DNA of 64,000 bases from Halorussus vallis. Lineage in GTDB: Archaea > Halobacteriota > Halobacteria > Halobacteriales > Haladaptataceae. The stretch covers positions 124,001-188,000 of the forward strand of contig NZ_CP100002.1 in NCBI RefSeq assembly GCF_024138165.1. The letters are read 5' to 3'. Of this stretch, positions 52,794-61,870 are shown piece after piece. Position 1 is the first letter of the stretch; each line of letters begins with the position of its first letter. A program made the position numbers and the translations under genes. The notes under the pieces are model-generated. The model saw only the letters and a list, made by a program, of their open reading frames with translations, had not been told where the DNA came from and did no database searches.

Positions 52794-53079
52794 GTTACAC
52801 TCCTTGGTTAGTCAGTTCAGTTAGGTCGCCTAGTTAGGCTAGTCAGTTAGTCTGTTTGGCTATTCTTCTTGGATAGTCTTGGCAGATAGGTTAATCAGCT
52901 AGTCTGGTTGGTTGGTCCATGTGAATAGGTTGTTCAGTTAGGAACTCTGGTTAGGTTGTATGATATCTCCGTTTGGTTAATCCGTACAGTTAGGCTGTAC
53001 GGTTAGGTCGTGTGTGGGATCTACGGGGTTAGTCTAGAACGTTCGGCTGCGTGGCAAAACTCCGCAAATAGGCTGTCTC
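52794..53079. repeat. parS: 22-unit degenerate tandem array, 13-base period (candidate centromere)
   Basis: Cut into consecutive 13-base units from 52794, the sequence gives 22 units with a consensus near GTTAGGCTGTNTG. GTTAG(G/T) occurs in register at 52807, 52820, 52833, 52846, 52937, 52950, 52989, 53002 and 53028. Degenerate units such as GCTATTCTTCTTG, GATAGTCTTGGCA, GATAGGTTAATCA, GCTAGTCTGGTTG, AATAGGTTGTTCA and AATAGGCTGTCTC fill the spaces. The period stays at 13 for 286 bases. The array sits directly upstream of parA, where many plasmids carry centromeres made of short repeats. Origin iterons are the alternative. Confidence 0.8.
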
Positions 53080-53161
53080 ACCCGACTTCCAAGGAGAGCC
53101 GTCTGGCTGAGCGCACGTAGATGTCCATCGTTGGTTCTACGAAACGTGGCTGCGTCGTGCG

Positions 53162-53187
53162 GTTAGGCCGAACTGTTAGGCCGAACG
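53162..53187. repeat. Two detached 13-base units
   Basis: GTTAGGCCGAACT and GTTAGGCCGAACG, again 13 bases apart but out of register with the main array (134 bases from its last clear unit). Confidence 0.6.
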
Positions 53188-53552
53188 GACGGCTACGTCA
53201 ACAGGGCGGACGCCGCGTCGCTCACTCTGTCGTATCGACAAATACCGACCGACGATGTACGCAACGGCTTCTGCTTCGACCTCCCGTTTTGCCCGTTCGG
53301 GTTCATCCTCAACATCAAAGTATATCACCAGTAGGAGCGTTGGAAGCGACGTATCACTGAACCGACGTCTCTCCGACCGCCCGTTTCAGTGCAGTCGCGT
53401 CCTCGACTGCTACTTCACTCTGGCGAGACGCTTCTCTCGCCGTTCTCCGAAATTTTAATCGTGAGCACGGGTGTTGACGAGAGGGTCACGACCTTTTGTG
53501 AGACACTCCCGAGCATATTACGCATTGTATCATTTCCATGTGACACATCACT
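53188..53552. other. Gap between the array and the nirK remnant
   Basis: About 360 bases without a supportable gene. AT-richer than average, with no clear repeat. Confidence 0.4.
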
Positions 53553-54706
53553 ATGAGATCTGCGCTGCATTCGTCGGCCACGGCGAGGATTTCATCCGCG
53601 GGACTCCCCTATCGGATCTCGGTCACGAGCGATCCGAACAACTCGATGCCCCACAACATCGACTTACACGCGGTGCGCGGGCCCGGAGACGGCGCAGAGG
53701 CCTCGCTCGTCGCGCCCGGTGAGTCGAAGACCTTCGCGTTCACGGCGACCTACCCGGGCCTGTTCGCCTACCACTGTGCCATCCCGAATATGGACTACCA
53801 CATTAGCTCGGGATGTTCGGCGCGATTCTGATCGAGCCCGAGGCGGGGCTCCCGGCAGTCGATCACGAGTTCTATCTGGGCCAGCACGAACTCTATACCA
53901 CGAAGGCCGTCGGCGAGAAAGGCCACCACGAATTCGACCTCGATGCGTGTACTCGCGAAGACCCAACCTACGTCCTCGTCAACGGCGAGAAGTACGCCAT
54001 TGGACCTGACGGCTACGATGAGATGCAAATGAAGACCGGGGAAACCGCCCGCGTCTTCTTCGTGGTCGGCGGGCCGAATAAATCCAGTTCGCTTCACTCG
54101 ATCGGATCGGTCTTCGACGAGGTCTGGGAGCAGGGCGCTATCCTCGGCGAACCGACCCGGTACGTTCAGACGACGTCGGTTCTCCCAGGATTGACCGTGA
54201 TGGCGACGATCTCGGCACCGGTGCCCGGTCCGATCAAACTGGTTGACCACTCCCTCAGCCGCGTGACCCGAAAAGGAATGTTGGCGGCGATCAGCGTCGA
54301 CGGTGCCGCGAACAAGCAAATCTTCGACGCCGGGGAAGCGGCGACTGCGAGGAAGCCAGCAGACCGTGACGGCTTTGACGGCTGGTTCGACGACGTCGAC
54401 AACTACGACGGCGTGGTCGACCGGACGGGCAAATCGACGGTCCGCATTCAGGTTGGTTCGCAGGGCAACGGCGGTGCGTTCGGCTTCAGCCCCGCGGCCG
54501 TCAAGGTATCGCCTGGAACCGAGGTCGTCTGGGAGTGGGTCGACGGGATGCACAACGACGAAGCCGAGGACGGTTCGTTCAAGAGCGAATTGGTCGGCGA
54601 GACGGGACACACCTTTGCCCACACGTTCGCCATGACGGGGACGACCAAGTACTTCTGTCTGCTCCACAAGGCGATGGGGATGAAGGGGGTCATCGTCGTC
54701 GAGTGA
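53553..54706 (+). pseudogene. nirK: Copper nitrite reductase (NirK)-halocyanin fusion, truncated and frameshifted
   Basis: Frame 1 covers the end of the first cupredoxin domain: SMPHNIDLHAVRGPG with the type 1 and type 2 copper His, then YHCAIPNMDYHISSG. Then one base is missing around 53811-53813 and the reading moves to the frame starting MFGAILIEPEAGLPAVDHEF (53813). That frame holds the second domain with the type 2 His in SLHSIGSVFDEV and an added C-terminal halocyanin-like cupredoxin (Cys in KYFCLLHKAMGM). The N-terminal signal and ~100 residues expected before SMPHN are absent. All copper ligands seen are intact, so decay is recent, or the base deletion is a sequence error. Confidence 0.82.
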
Positions 54707-54840
54707 GCGATGTGCCTCGCGAACTCTTTGTCACGCAGTTTTCTCCACTGCCGATGTATGTGCTCCGGACTTTCTAGAGCACATCTCTTAATTCTGTGGG
54801 CATAATCCACTTGTTTATCCCTGGCGAATCCGTTTGTGCA

Positions 54841-55206
54841 ATGAGTGACGACGAAACCGTGTTCGATCGGCTCGGCGGCCAGGATGCGGTCAAAAATGTC
54901 GTCAACGATTTCTACGACCGCGTACTGACCGACGAACGGGTCGTCCACCACTTCGAGGACAGCGATACGACCGAACTACGCGCCCATCAGGTACAGTTCA
55001 TCTCGGCGGTGACCGGCGGCCCGGTCCAGTACACCGGTGACGACATGGAGGAGGCCCACGAAGGGATGGGTATTACGGACGGAGAGTTTGATGTAATCGC
55101 AAAGCATCTGGATACCGCCCTCGACGAGAACGAGATCGCTGACGAGGACCGCGAGCAGGTACTCAACGAGGTCAAGGCACTACAACCCGAGATCGTCGAA
55201 GCGTAG
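54841..55206 (+). CDS. Truncated haemoglobin, group I
   Basis: A 121-residue two-over-two globin: FDRLGGQDAVKNVVNDFYDR (helices A-B), YDRVLTDERVVHHFED, then TGGPVQYTGDDMEEAHEGMG with the proximal His in EAHEGM. Group I proteins bind oxygen and detoxify nitric oxide by dioxygenation. The position after nirK, a nitric-oxide-producing enzyme, fits NO scavenging. The ATG at 54841 begins MSDDETVF, the normal N terminus; 15 codons upstream in frame are not family-like. Confidence 0.92.
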   Translation: MSDDETVFDRLGGQDAVKNVVNDFYDRVLTDERVVHHFEDSDTTELRAHQVQFISAVTGGPVQYTGDDMEEAHEGMGITDGEFDVIAKHLDTALDENEIADEDREQVLNEVKALQPEIVEA

Positions 55207-55315
55207 CAGACGGTGCTTGGGTTACTGGGGGACTACGTCGCTAGACTCCTCGAATGCTCTCCGGCGATGACATTCATGTGGGCTTGAGTCGACACGTGAA
55301 TGCGTAGTGATTCCA

Positions 55316-55876
55316 ATGAGTAACACACGTACTCACGAGAACGAGTTTCGTTCGACAATCGCCGGTGTCACCGTCGAGGGACGCGCTCACTCGCTGAGCG
55401 CGTGGTTCGTCCTCGCGTTGCGCCTCGTCATTGGCTTCGCGTTCCTGTATTCGGGGGTCGAAAAAATCCTGGCCGGCTTTGATGCGGGGGGCTATCTCAG
55501 GAACGTCGCCGCGACCAATGGGAATCCATTTGAAGGACTGTTCCTCTGGATGGGTCAGACGTCGTGGTTCGTCGACTTCGTGAATATTGCCGTTCCGTGG
55601 GGCGAGGCAGCGATCGGCCTCAGTCTCATGGTCGGCCTGCTCACTCGCCTGGCGGCGTTCTTCGGCGCACTCATGATGTTGCTGTTCTACTTCGGCAATT
55701 GGGATATCACCCATGGCTTCATCAATGCGGACTTCATGTACATGCTGGTGTTCCTCTCTGTCGCTGCCTTCGGCGCAGGTCGGATTCTCGGTTTCGACGC
55801 GATCGTTGAACAGTACGAGATTGATGGACAGCCTCTTATCGAGAGGTATCCCGTACTCGAATACGTCTTGGGGTGA
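55316..55876 (+). CDS. DoxX-family membrane protein, copy 1
   Basis: A 186-residue protein with four transmembrane helices (SAWFVLALRLVIGFAFLYSG, IAVPWGEAAIGLSLMVGLLT, AFFGALMMLLFYFG, YMLVFLSVAAFGAGRIL). It is of the DoxX/DoxD type, linked in archaea to thiosulfate:quinone oxidoreductase subunits and sulfur metabolism. A paralogue follows at 56092. The first ~30 residues (ITIAGVTVEGRAHSLS-like) are shared. No thiosulfate-binding partner (DoxA) is nearby, so electron transfer from reduced sulfur is likely but unproven. Confidence 0.85.
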   Translation: MSNTRTHENEFRSTIAGVTVEGRAHSLSAWFVLALRLVIGFAFLYSGVEKILAGFDAGGYLRNVAATNGNPFEGLFLWMGQTSWFVDFVNIAVPWGEAAIGLSLMVGLLTRLAAFFGALMMLLFYFGNWDITHGFINADFMYMLVFLSVAAFGAGRILGFDAIVEQYEIDGQPLIERYPVLEYVLG

Positions 55877-56091
55877 ATCGCGTCCATCTCGTGGTTCAAT
55901 TCGTAACTGTGCTCGTTGAACCCTTCAGGACACGAAAGCACTGGCCATCGTTATCTATGACAGACAACACGGCAGTGACGCAGATATGGAGGTGAGATGG
56001 CGACTCCCTTACTCGGTTCTCACGCCGTAAGAACCAGCTTCCATGTATATGGGTTCAGCAGTCCATTATCTACGTGTAGGAGAGATTAACG

Positions 56092-56658
56092 ATGGCAACC
56101 GACATCCAAACTAGCGTGAACGAGTTCGAGAGCAAGATTGGCGGCGTGACCGTCCACGGGCGGGCCCACAGCCTGAGCGCGTGGTTCGTGCTTGCACTCC
56201 GACTCATGATGGGCTACGCATTCGCCTACTCGGGCTGGGCCAAGCTCACTGAGGGTGGCTTCAGCGCACAGGGCTATCTGGTGGGTGCCGCCGCGACCAA
56301 CGGCAACCCCTTGGCGGGTATGTTCCTCTGGATGGGCCAGACGCCCTGGTTCGCCGAGTTCGTGAACGTCGCGGTGCCGGTCGGCGAACTCGCGATCGGG
56401 CTTGGGCTACTCGTCGGCCTCATGACTCGCCTCGCAGCGTTCTTCGGCGCACTCATGATGCTCCTGTTCTACTTCGGGAACTGGAGCGTCGAACACGGCC
56501 TGATCAACGGCGACTTCGCGTACATGCTCGTGTTCCTGGCCGTCGCGGCGTTCGGTGCAGGCCGGATCCTCGGCCTCGACGCGCTCGTCGAGCGCTACGA
56601 AGTCGGTGGCCAGACGCTCATCGAGAAGTATCCCGCTCTCGAGTACATCCTCGGCTGA
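56092..56658 (+). CDS. DoxX-family membrane protein, copy 2
   Basis: A 188-residue paralogue of the preceding protein with the same four helices and the shared segments GRAHSLSAWFVLALRL, MTRLAAFFGALMMLLFYFGN and YPALEYILG. About 215 non-coding bases separate the two, so the second may have its own promoter. Codon usage is more GC-rich than in copy 1, suggesting separate histories rather than a very recent tandem duplication. Confidence 0.87.
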   Translation: MATDIQTSVNEFESKIGGVTVHGRAHSLSAWFVLALRLMMGYAFAYSGWAKLTEGGFSAQGYLVGAAATNGNPLAGMFLWMGQTPWFAEFVNVAVPVGELAIGLGLLVGLMTRLAAFFGALMMLLFYFGNWSVEHGLINGDFAYMLVFLAVAAFGAGRILGLDALVERYEVGGQTLIEKYPALEYILG

Positions 56659-56811
56659 ACGACCCATTTTGGGACGGGCTCTCCGTCGTTCTCGAAGAGC
56701 AACTGTCCAGCGGCCTGTTCACCAGTGAGTGTTCGCTAATTCTCCGTCACATCCGTGAACAGACCCGACTGATTGTGATTCCTCGATTCTTTACATACCC
56801 GTCATGTAGGG

Positions 56812-58107
56812 TTAGCGCAATTCATCAGTCATCGGTTGGGTTGGTATTTCTGTAGTTGGGGCTGGAGGTTCATGAGTGCCAAAGTCGGGATGCGTCTCTT
56901 CCATCCACAGATACACGACTGTACCGGAGAGAAACATCAAAATCGCAATCATGTAGAAGGCGGCCACTGCGTTCACGAACTCCATTGAGGACCCAATTAG
57001 AATTGCGCCAACACCATAGCCTGCGTCGCGCCACATCCGATACACGCCCATTCCTGCCGACCGCCACGTCGGATGGGCCGCGTCACTGGGAACCGTCATC
57101 AAGTTCGGATAGAGCAACGCCATTCCCAGTCCAGAGATTGCCGCGAGGAGTGTCCAGAGGAGGTAACTATCGACGAGTACCATCCCGAGAACACCACCCC
57201 CGGCTACGAACATTCCTGTGACGATGGGTGGACGACGACCGATTCGGTCCGCGAGTCCACCAGTGGCAATCTGGAGGAAGTACATCGCGCTGTGGACACC
57301 GACGACGACCCCGACTGCTGCAATCCCGAGTCCCTGACTCGTGAGATACAACGGGACTGCGAGCCAGTATAGCGTATCGACGAACTTCTCGACGTGGCCC
57401 GCTTGTGCCGCGGCGAACAGCGTCTTATCGCCGTAGGTCGCCCGCTTCAGCACCTCGCTGAACGGGAGGTTCGCATCGTGGTGGTCATCGTCGGCCTCCA
57501 CCGCTGCGTACTGGACCGTCTCCTCGATCAGGAAGATCGAGACGAGGAACGCCAAGACGACGACGGCGGCGAGGAAGTAGAACGGCTCGGGTCGGAGACT
57601 CGTCCGGGTGGCGACGACGCCCGTGATCCAGGCACCGACGGCGACGCCAGTGTAGCCGAACGCCTCGTCGATACCGACGGCGACCCCTCGCTGTTCGGGG
57701 CCTGCGAGATCGATCTTGGCGTTGATCGCCATACTCCAGGTCAGCGCCTGGTTGATACCCAGCAGGATATTTCCGACCGTGATCCAGCCCCAACTCGGCG
57801 CAAAGATGAGGACGATTGGGAGTGGGAGGGCGGTCGCCCATCCGAGGATAAGCACCGGCTTGCGACCGTATTCGCCGCCCCACTTGCCGGCGTAGAGGTT
57901 GAGAAGCGCCTTGACGAAGCCGAACGAGACGACGAACGAACCGACGACGAGTAGCGATTCGACGCCGAATACGTCACGACCCAGGACGGGGACGACGGCC
58001 CGCTCGGACCCGATGGTCAGGCCTGTAGCGAACACAAGCAGGATGTGTAGCGAGAACTGCCCGAGGTGTTCGCGAATCCCTTGCTCGAGTGTGGGTGACT
58101 CACGCAT
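56812..58107 (-). CDS. MFS transporter
   Basis: A 431-residue carrier with about twelve transmembrane helices. The loop 2-3 motif appears as AGKWGGEYGRKPVLILG and its second-half repeat as GGLADRIGRRPPIVTG. A central hydrophilic loop (VQYAAVEADDDHHDANLPFS) contains a His/Asp cluster. The substrate is not evident. In the neighbourhood, a sulfur-related anion or drug would be reasonable guesses. It is followed on the same strand by the rhodanese/metallo-beta-lactamase gene upstream at 58146, only 38 bases away, so it may be part of that operon. Confidence 0.9.
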   Translation of the reverse strand: MRESPTLEQGIREHLGQFSLHILLVFATGLTIGSERAVVPVLGRDVFGVESLLVVGSFVVSFGFVKALLNLYAGKWGGEYGRKPVLILGWATALPLPIVLIFAPSWGWITVGNILLGINQALTWSMAINAKIDLAGPEQRGVAVGIDEAFGYTGVAVGAWITGVVATRTSLRPEPFYFLAAVVVLAFLVSIFLIEETVQYAAVEADDDHHDANLPFSEVLKRATYGDKTLFAAAQAGHVEKFVDTLYWLAVPLYLTSQGLGIAAVGVVVGVHSAMYFLQIATGGLADRIGRRPPIVTGMFVAGGGVLGMVLVDSYLLWTLLAAISGLGMALLYPNLMTVPSDAAHPTWRSAGMGVYRMWRDAGYGVGAILIGSSMEFVNAVAAFYMIAILMFLSGTVVYLWMEETHPDFGTHEPPAPTTEIPTQPMTDELR

Positions 58108-58145
58108 GATTCGTTCTTGAAAGAGCAGTGATGGGGATGACCGCT

Positions 58146-59270
58146 TTAGTTAGCGGCGCAGTTGTTGGGGCCGAGTTCGAGCGCTTCGGCGTCACCGCCG
58201 GGCTGTTCTTTCCCCCAGTTGATTTGCTTGATCTCGTTGTAGTTGGCAGGTTCGTCCGAGAGGCTCTCGACGATGGTCTCGGTGAACGCCTTTTGGTCGC
58301 CGTCTTCGACGTAGCCGACGAGTTCGTTGTCGGTTTCTTCCTGAAGCGCGCCGAGTTCGGTCGCGAGTGGCCGAACCTCCTCGTCGCTGAAGTGCCCTGG
58401 GAGGACGACCGTGTTGTCGCTCAGTTCATTCACGCGGTCGAGGCTATCGAACAGCTGACCCGCGGCCTCTCGGACAGCGTCTTCGGAACTATCTTCGAGG
58501 TCGGGCCGACCGACGCTGCGGAGGAACAGCGTGTCCCCCGAGAGGAGTGCATCGCCGAATCGGAACGAAACGCTGCCGGGCGTGTGGCCGGGGGTGTAGA
58601 GCACGTCGAGGTCTCGGTTGCCGACGGTCAGTGTCTCACCTTCTTCGATCTCGGTGACCTCGTCGAGTTCGCCAGTGTCTTCCTCGTGGAGGAAGTACGG
58701 CACATCGAGTTCACCGGCGAGGCGCCGCGCTCCCGAGACGTGGTCGGCATGGGCGTGGGTGTCCGCGACCCCGACGATTTCCAGGTCGCGCTCGTCAGCC
58801 GCACCCAGATACTGGTCGATGTACTGGCTCGGGTCGACGACTAGGGCCTCGTCGCCGTCGTGGATGAGATACGAGATACACCCCGTCCCCGGCCGAACGA
58901 TCTGGACGACGCCGTCCGCGTCTTCGATGTCGTACTGACGGTGAACGCGGCCCCAGCCGTTCATGCCGCCATCGATGGACTTCGCGTCGAAACCGTGATC
59001 GCGGAGGAACTCCGCGGCGCGGGCCGACGTGACGCCGCCAACGCAGACGACCGCGATTTCCTCGTTCTCCGGGAGCGCATCGAGGTGCTGCTCTAATTCG
59101 GAGTAGTCGTACTCGAGGAGTTCGTCGTAGACGGGAACGTTCGTACTTCCGTCGATCTGCCACTCCTCGTAGTCGTCTTCGTTTCTGACGTCGAGGACGA
59201 ACAAGTCTTCAGCGTCGTCGTCTCGCACACGTCGGGCGACGTCAGTTGCGTCGATCATAGTATTGCTCAT
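58146..59270 (-). CDS. Rhodanese plus metallo-beta-lactamase protein 1
   Basis: A 374-residue fusion. The N-terminal rhodanese domain (FVLDVRNEDDYEEWQI, then VVCVGGVTSARAAEFL with the catalytic Cys) precedes a metallo-beta-lactamase domain of the persulfide-dioxygenase/glyoxalase II type (ADTHAHADHVSGARRLAG, LYTPGHTPGSVSFRFG, LLSGDTLFL, LPGHFSDEE). It would move sulfane sulfur and oxidise or hydrolyse a glutathione-like persulfide. The C terminus is ELGPNNCAAN. The same LGPNNCAA tail with Cys occurs in the second copy (61871-63046). The start MSNTMIDATDV is 8 codons inside the longest frame. Confidence 0.88.
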   Translation of the reverse strand: MSNTMIDATDVARRVRDDDAEDLFVLDVRNEDDYEEWQIDGSTNVPVYDELLEYDYSELEQHLDALPENEEIAVVCVGGVTSARAAEFLRDHGFDAKSIDGGMNGWGRVHRQYDIEDADGVVQIVRPGTGCISYLIHDGDEALVVDPSQYIDQYLGAADERDLEIVGVADTHAHADHVSGARRLAGELDVPYFLHEEDTGELDEVTEIEEGETLTVGNRDLDVLYTPGHTPGSVSFRFGDALLSGDTLFLRSVGRPDLEDSSEDAVREAAGQLFDSLDRVNELSDNTVVLPGHFSDEEVRPLATELGALQEETDNELVGYVEDGDQKAFTETIVESLSDEPANYNEIKQINWGKEQPGGDAEALELGPNNCAAN

Positions 59271-59372
59271 TACACCCAATTCTATACAATGCACTCTATT
59301 AAATCCGTCGGCTACCCTGATGGGCTCTCAGGGAGAATCAAGACCCGGGCGGCAATCGACTACATTGCTTGG

Positions 59373-60356
59373 TCATCGACCGATGTCGGTCCGCGATTGC
59401 TCGCGTAGTTCCCTCAGGGCACTGTAGACGACTGCGCCAGATACCACGATGGCCGCGCCGAAGATGAGCGCTATGCTCACTGTCTGCAACATCTCGATAC
59501 CGTACCCCGTACTGAGCTTCTTCGCTGCGACTGCGCCACTCCCGGCTAGCAACATCGCGGCGAAGTAGCCCTTTATATCGTCCTCGTCGACGAGTTTCGT
59601 CGCGCTCGCACCGATACGGGCTCCGAGAGCACTCCCAGCGAGTAGCGAAATGACGACTGGTAATGCAATCGAGCCTGCTCGCGCATACGTGAAGGCACCG
59701 AACGCTCCGGAGATAGTGATCTGGAGAACGTCGGTCCCGACAGCGACTGTCGCGGGCACGCCGAACCCGTACATCATTGCAGGCATCAAGAGGAACCCTC
59801 CGCCGACGCCGAGGAACCCCGAAAGGACGCCGATAGCTAGCCCGACGGCGAAGACGATGACAGCAGCGACGCGGACACCGCCCGTGAATTCGACCATCGG
59901 CCAAATCTCGATAGACTGTATCGTCCCAGACAGGTCGAAGCTAGCGGACTCGTCAACTTCGGAGCGAGCGTCCCGCAGGGTCATCAGACCGACGGTAGCG
60001 AGTAGTCCCACGTAAGCTACGCTGATGACCAGATCTGAGATTCCCGCTTCTTCGAGGAAGAACACGACGTGCTTCCCGCCCTCGATGCCGAGCGTCATCG
60101 CGACCGTCATGATGAGGGCGAGCGTGTAGTCGACCTGTCCGTGGTCGCGGTGGCGCAGTGCGCCGATAACGCTCGTCCCGAAGACGAACGCAAGCCCACT
60201 GCCCACAGCGACTTTCGGTTCGTAGCCCATTACGAGGAGGGCCGGCGTGACGAGAAACGAACCACCCATCCCGAAGAATCCGAAGAGGATTCCGATGAGG
60301 AGTCCGAATCCGACGAACAGCGCGACCGTCACCGCACTCAATCCGAGTATCGCCAT
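59373..60356 (-). CDS. TSUP/TauE-SafE family sulfur-anion transporter
   Basis: A 327-residue membrane protein with about eight helices. Two similar halves each start with a Gly-rich helix (IGILFGFFGMGGSFLVTPAL; LSGFLGVGGGFLLMPAMMYG). TSUP proteins export or import sulfite, sulfoacetate or thiosulfate. The product is encoded with a 49-residue membrane protein whose gene ends 2 bases before its start codon. Neighbouring rhodanese, YeeE and TusA genes point to sulfite or thiosulfate. Confidence 0.9.
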   Translation of the reverse strand: MAILGLSAVTVALFVGFGLLIGILFGFFGMGGSFLVTPALLVMGYEPKVAVGSGLAFVFGTSVIGALRHRDHGQVDYTLALIMTVAMTLGIEGGKHVVFFLEEAGISDLVISVAYVGLLATVGLMTLRDARSEVDESASFDLSGTIQSIEIWPMVEFTGGVRVAAVIVFAVGLAIGVLSGFLGVGGGFLLMPAMMYGFGVPATVAVGTDVLQITISGAFGAFTYARAGSIALPVVISLLAGSALGARIGASATKLVDEDDIKGYFAAMLLAGSGAVAAKKLSTGYGIEMLQTVSIALIFGAAIVVSGAVVYSALRELREQSRTDIGR

Positions 60357-60358
60357 GA

Positions 60359-60508
60359 CTACTTGCCCTGAACCGCGGTAGTAATTCGATCGCCAACGGC
60401 AGAAGTCAGTCCACCGTAGACGACGTACAGCACCATGGCTTCGGCCAAGACGAAGCCGACCTGGGCAACGGCCCTTGCCGACCCCTGTAGCGTTTCGATT
60501 CCGAACAT
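60359..60508 (-). CDS. 49-residue membrane protein (DUF7512-like)
   Basis: A short gene (MFGIETLQGSARAVAQVGFV at the start, TTAVQGK at the end) with one transmembrane helix (QVGFVLAEAMVLYVVYGGL). It ends 2 bases before the transporter start codon. Similar single-helix proteins next to TSUP transporters and rhodaneses are known in haloarchaea; the function is unknown, perhaps an accessory subunit. Confidence 0.75.
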   Translation of the reverse strand: MFGIETLQGSARAVAQVGFVLAEAMVLYVVYGGLTSAVGDRITTAVQGK

Positions 60509-60710
60509 CACTGGATCCCCGCTTCTAATCTTGTACGGATTTCTGATTTCTGCACACGACCCGCTAACCGTCGGGGCGTAATAATGGTTTTGAACGAACT
60601 ACACAATACTATGTTCGCGTGACCAACGGATGGCAATGCGTAAGTTATGGATAACTACGGTCGTTCGTCGACGGAGAGTTGCTTGCCCCGCCCCGAGAGC
60701 GAGTGTACCC

Positions 60711-60911
60711 ATGGTCACCATTGTGATGGAAGCGGACGAAAGCGAACACTACCGCCCGACGCATGATTACGTAGAGATGGAAGTAACGGTTCAGACACTA
60801 GAATTTTTGTCCTATCGCTGCGCTGTCGTTACAGAAGATGGCATTTTCACGTATGCCGAAACGAGAGACGTCTCCAAGCGCCAACAGAGATGTGTCGAAA
60901 ACAGTAGCTAG
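60711..60911 (+). CDS. Possible small protein
   Basis: A 66-codon frame (MVTIVMEADESEHYRPTHDY at the start) with acidic, protein-like composition and no recognised family. It has no convincing promoter or ribosome-binding sequence and overlaps the end of the convergent YeeE gene by four bases. Several in-frame Met codons make the start uncertain. Confidence 0.3.
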   Translation: MVTIVMEADESEHYRPTHDYVEMEVTVQTLEFLSYRCAVVTEDGIFTYAETRDVSKRQQRCVENSS

Positions 60912-61378
60912 CTCGAAGTAGCGTCGGTCACGTCACCCGCATCATCTGCGCGAAGTGCGCGCCAGTATCCCTGCGCATACGCACCGAGGAACATCCCGGC
61001 GATGGCGAATAGAATCGGGTAGTTCCCAATACCGACGCTGGCGTACGCGGCGCCGGGACAGATCCCCGACAGTCCCCACCCGACGCCGAAGATGGTGCCG
61101 CCGATGACGACGTTCCGGTCGAACTCCTTGAGCCGACGCGTATACTCCCGCGCCGTCAACGGCGCGCGCTCAAGGTACCGCGTTGCAACGGCGAACGTAA
61201 CGCCGGTCACGAGTGCGGCACTGCCCATCACGAAGAGCAGGCCGAAATCCTCGAACTGGAGGAAGTCCAACACGACCTCCGGGCGGGCCATCCCGCTGAT
61301 GGCGAGTCCGAAGCCGAAGATGAGCCCGCCGACGTAGATGACGGGCAAGAACAACGGACTCCGCTCCTGCCCGCTCAC
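60908..61378 (-). CDS. YeeE/YedE-family protein, C-terminal half type
   Basis: A 156-residue membrane protein with about four helices (FLPVIYVGGLIFGFGLAISG, LLFVMGSAALVTGVTFAVAT, VIGGTIFGVGWGLSGICPGA, PILFAIAGMFLGAYAQGYW). The Cys in GLSGICPGA corresponds to the thiosulfate-binding Cys of YeeE transporters. The start is a GTG that overlaps the stop of the partner gene (GTGA), so the two halves of a split YeeE-like transporter are made together. Confidence 0.87.
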   Translation of the reverse strand: MSGQERSPLFLPVIYVGGLIFGFGLAISGMARPEVVLDFLQFEDFGLLFVMGSAALVTGVTFAVATRYLERAPLTAREYTRRLKEFDRNVVIGGTIFGVGWGLSGICPGAAYASVGIGNYPILFAIAGMFLGAYAQGYWRALRADDAGDVTDATSS

Positions 61379-61869
61379 GGTGCCACCCCCAACGCCTGGA
61401 CCAGCTGAGCAGTTCCGATAGCGACGGTGAGGAACGTCGCGACGTTCACGAGTGACGTAGGTGAGAGCGATCCGGTGCCACAGACGCCGTGGCCCGAGGT
61501 ACATCCCTTACCCAGGCGGGTACCCACTCCGACGAGGAACCCACCACCGAGCAGCCGCCACCACTGGACGTCGGTCGTCCAGATACCGGGATTCAACACG
61601 AGTCCGTAGACGGCTGCGCCGGTGACGATGCCCGCAGTGAACACGAGTCGCCAGTCGCGCGACTGGCGATACGTGAAGCGGTTGAACCGCGGCACGTCCG
61701 AGACGTACGACAACGTCGACTCGAGGAACGTGCTGGCCCCGGCGATGATGCCCGTCGCCAGATAGATGACCGCGGCCCCGAGTCCGACGAGGAAACCGCC
61801 GAGAAGGTACGGCAGAATCTCCCGCGGGAAGAGCTCATTGGCGGTGAGTAGCGGTACGAGACTGTTCAT
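61375..61869 (-). CDS. YeeE/YedE-family protein, N-terminal half type
   Basis: A 164-residue membrane protein with four helices and the conserved Cys pair in RLGKGCTSGHGVCGTGSLS. With the downstream 156-residue partner it makes the thiosulfate/sulfur uptake channel known from YeeE proteins, which pass thiosulfate along Cys residues. It starts one base after the end of the second rhodanese protein gene, so transporter and enzyme are one operon. Confidence 0.87.
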   Translation of the reverse strand: MNSLVPLLTANELFPREILPYLLGGFLVGLGAAVIYLATGIIAGASTFLESTLSYVSDVPRFNRFTYRQSRDWRLVFTAGIVTGAAVYGLVLNPGIWTTDVQWWRLLGGGFLVGVGTRLGKGCTSGHGVCGTGSLSPTSLVNVATFLTVAIGTAQLVQALGVAP

Positions 61870-61870
61870 C

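Noticed and set aside
52794-53190. GTTAGG hexamers as telomere-like DNA
   Set aside because: The unit is 13 bases, degenerate and next to parA; there is no replicon end here.
53255-53458. Open frame of 67 codons right of the 13-base array
   Set aside because: Ser/Arg-rich translation typical of non-coding DNA, with no conserved motif.
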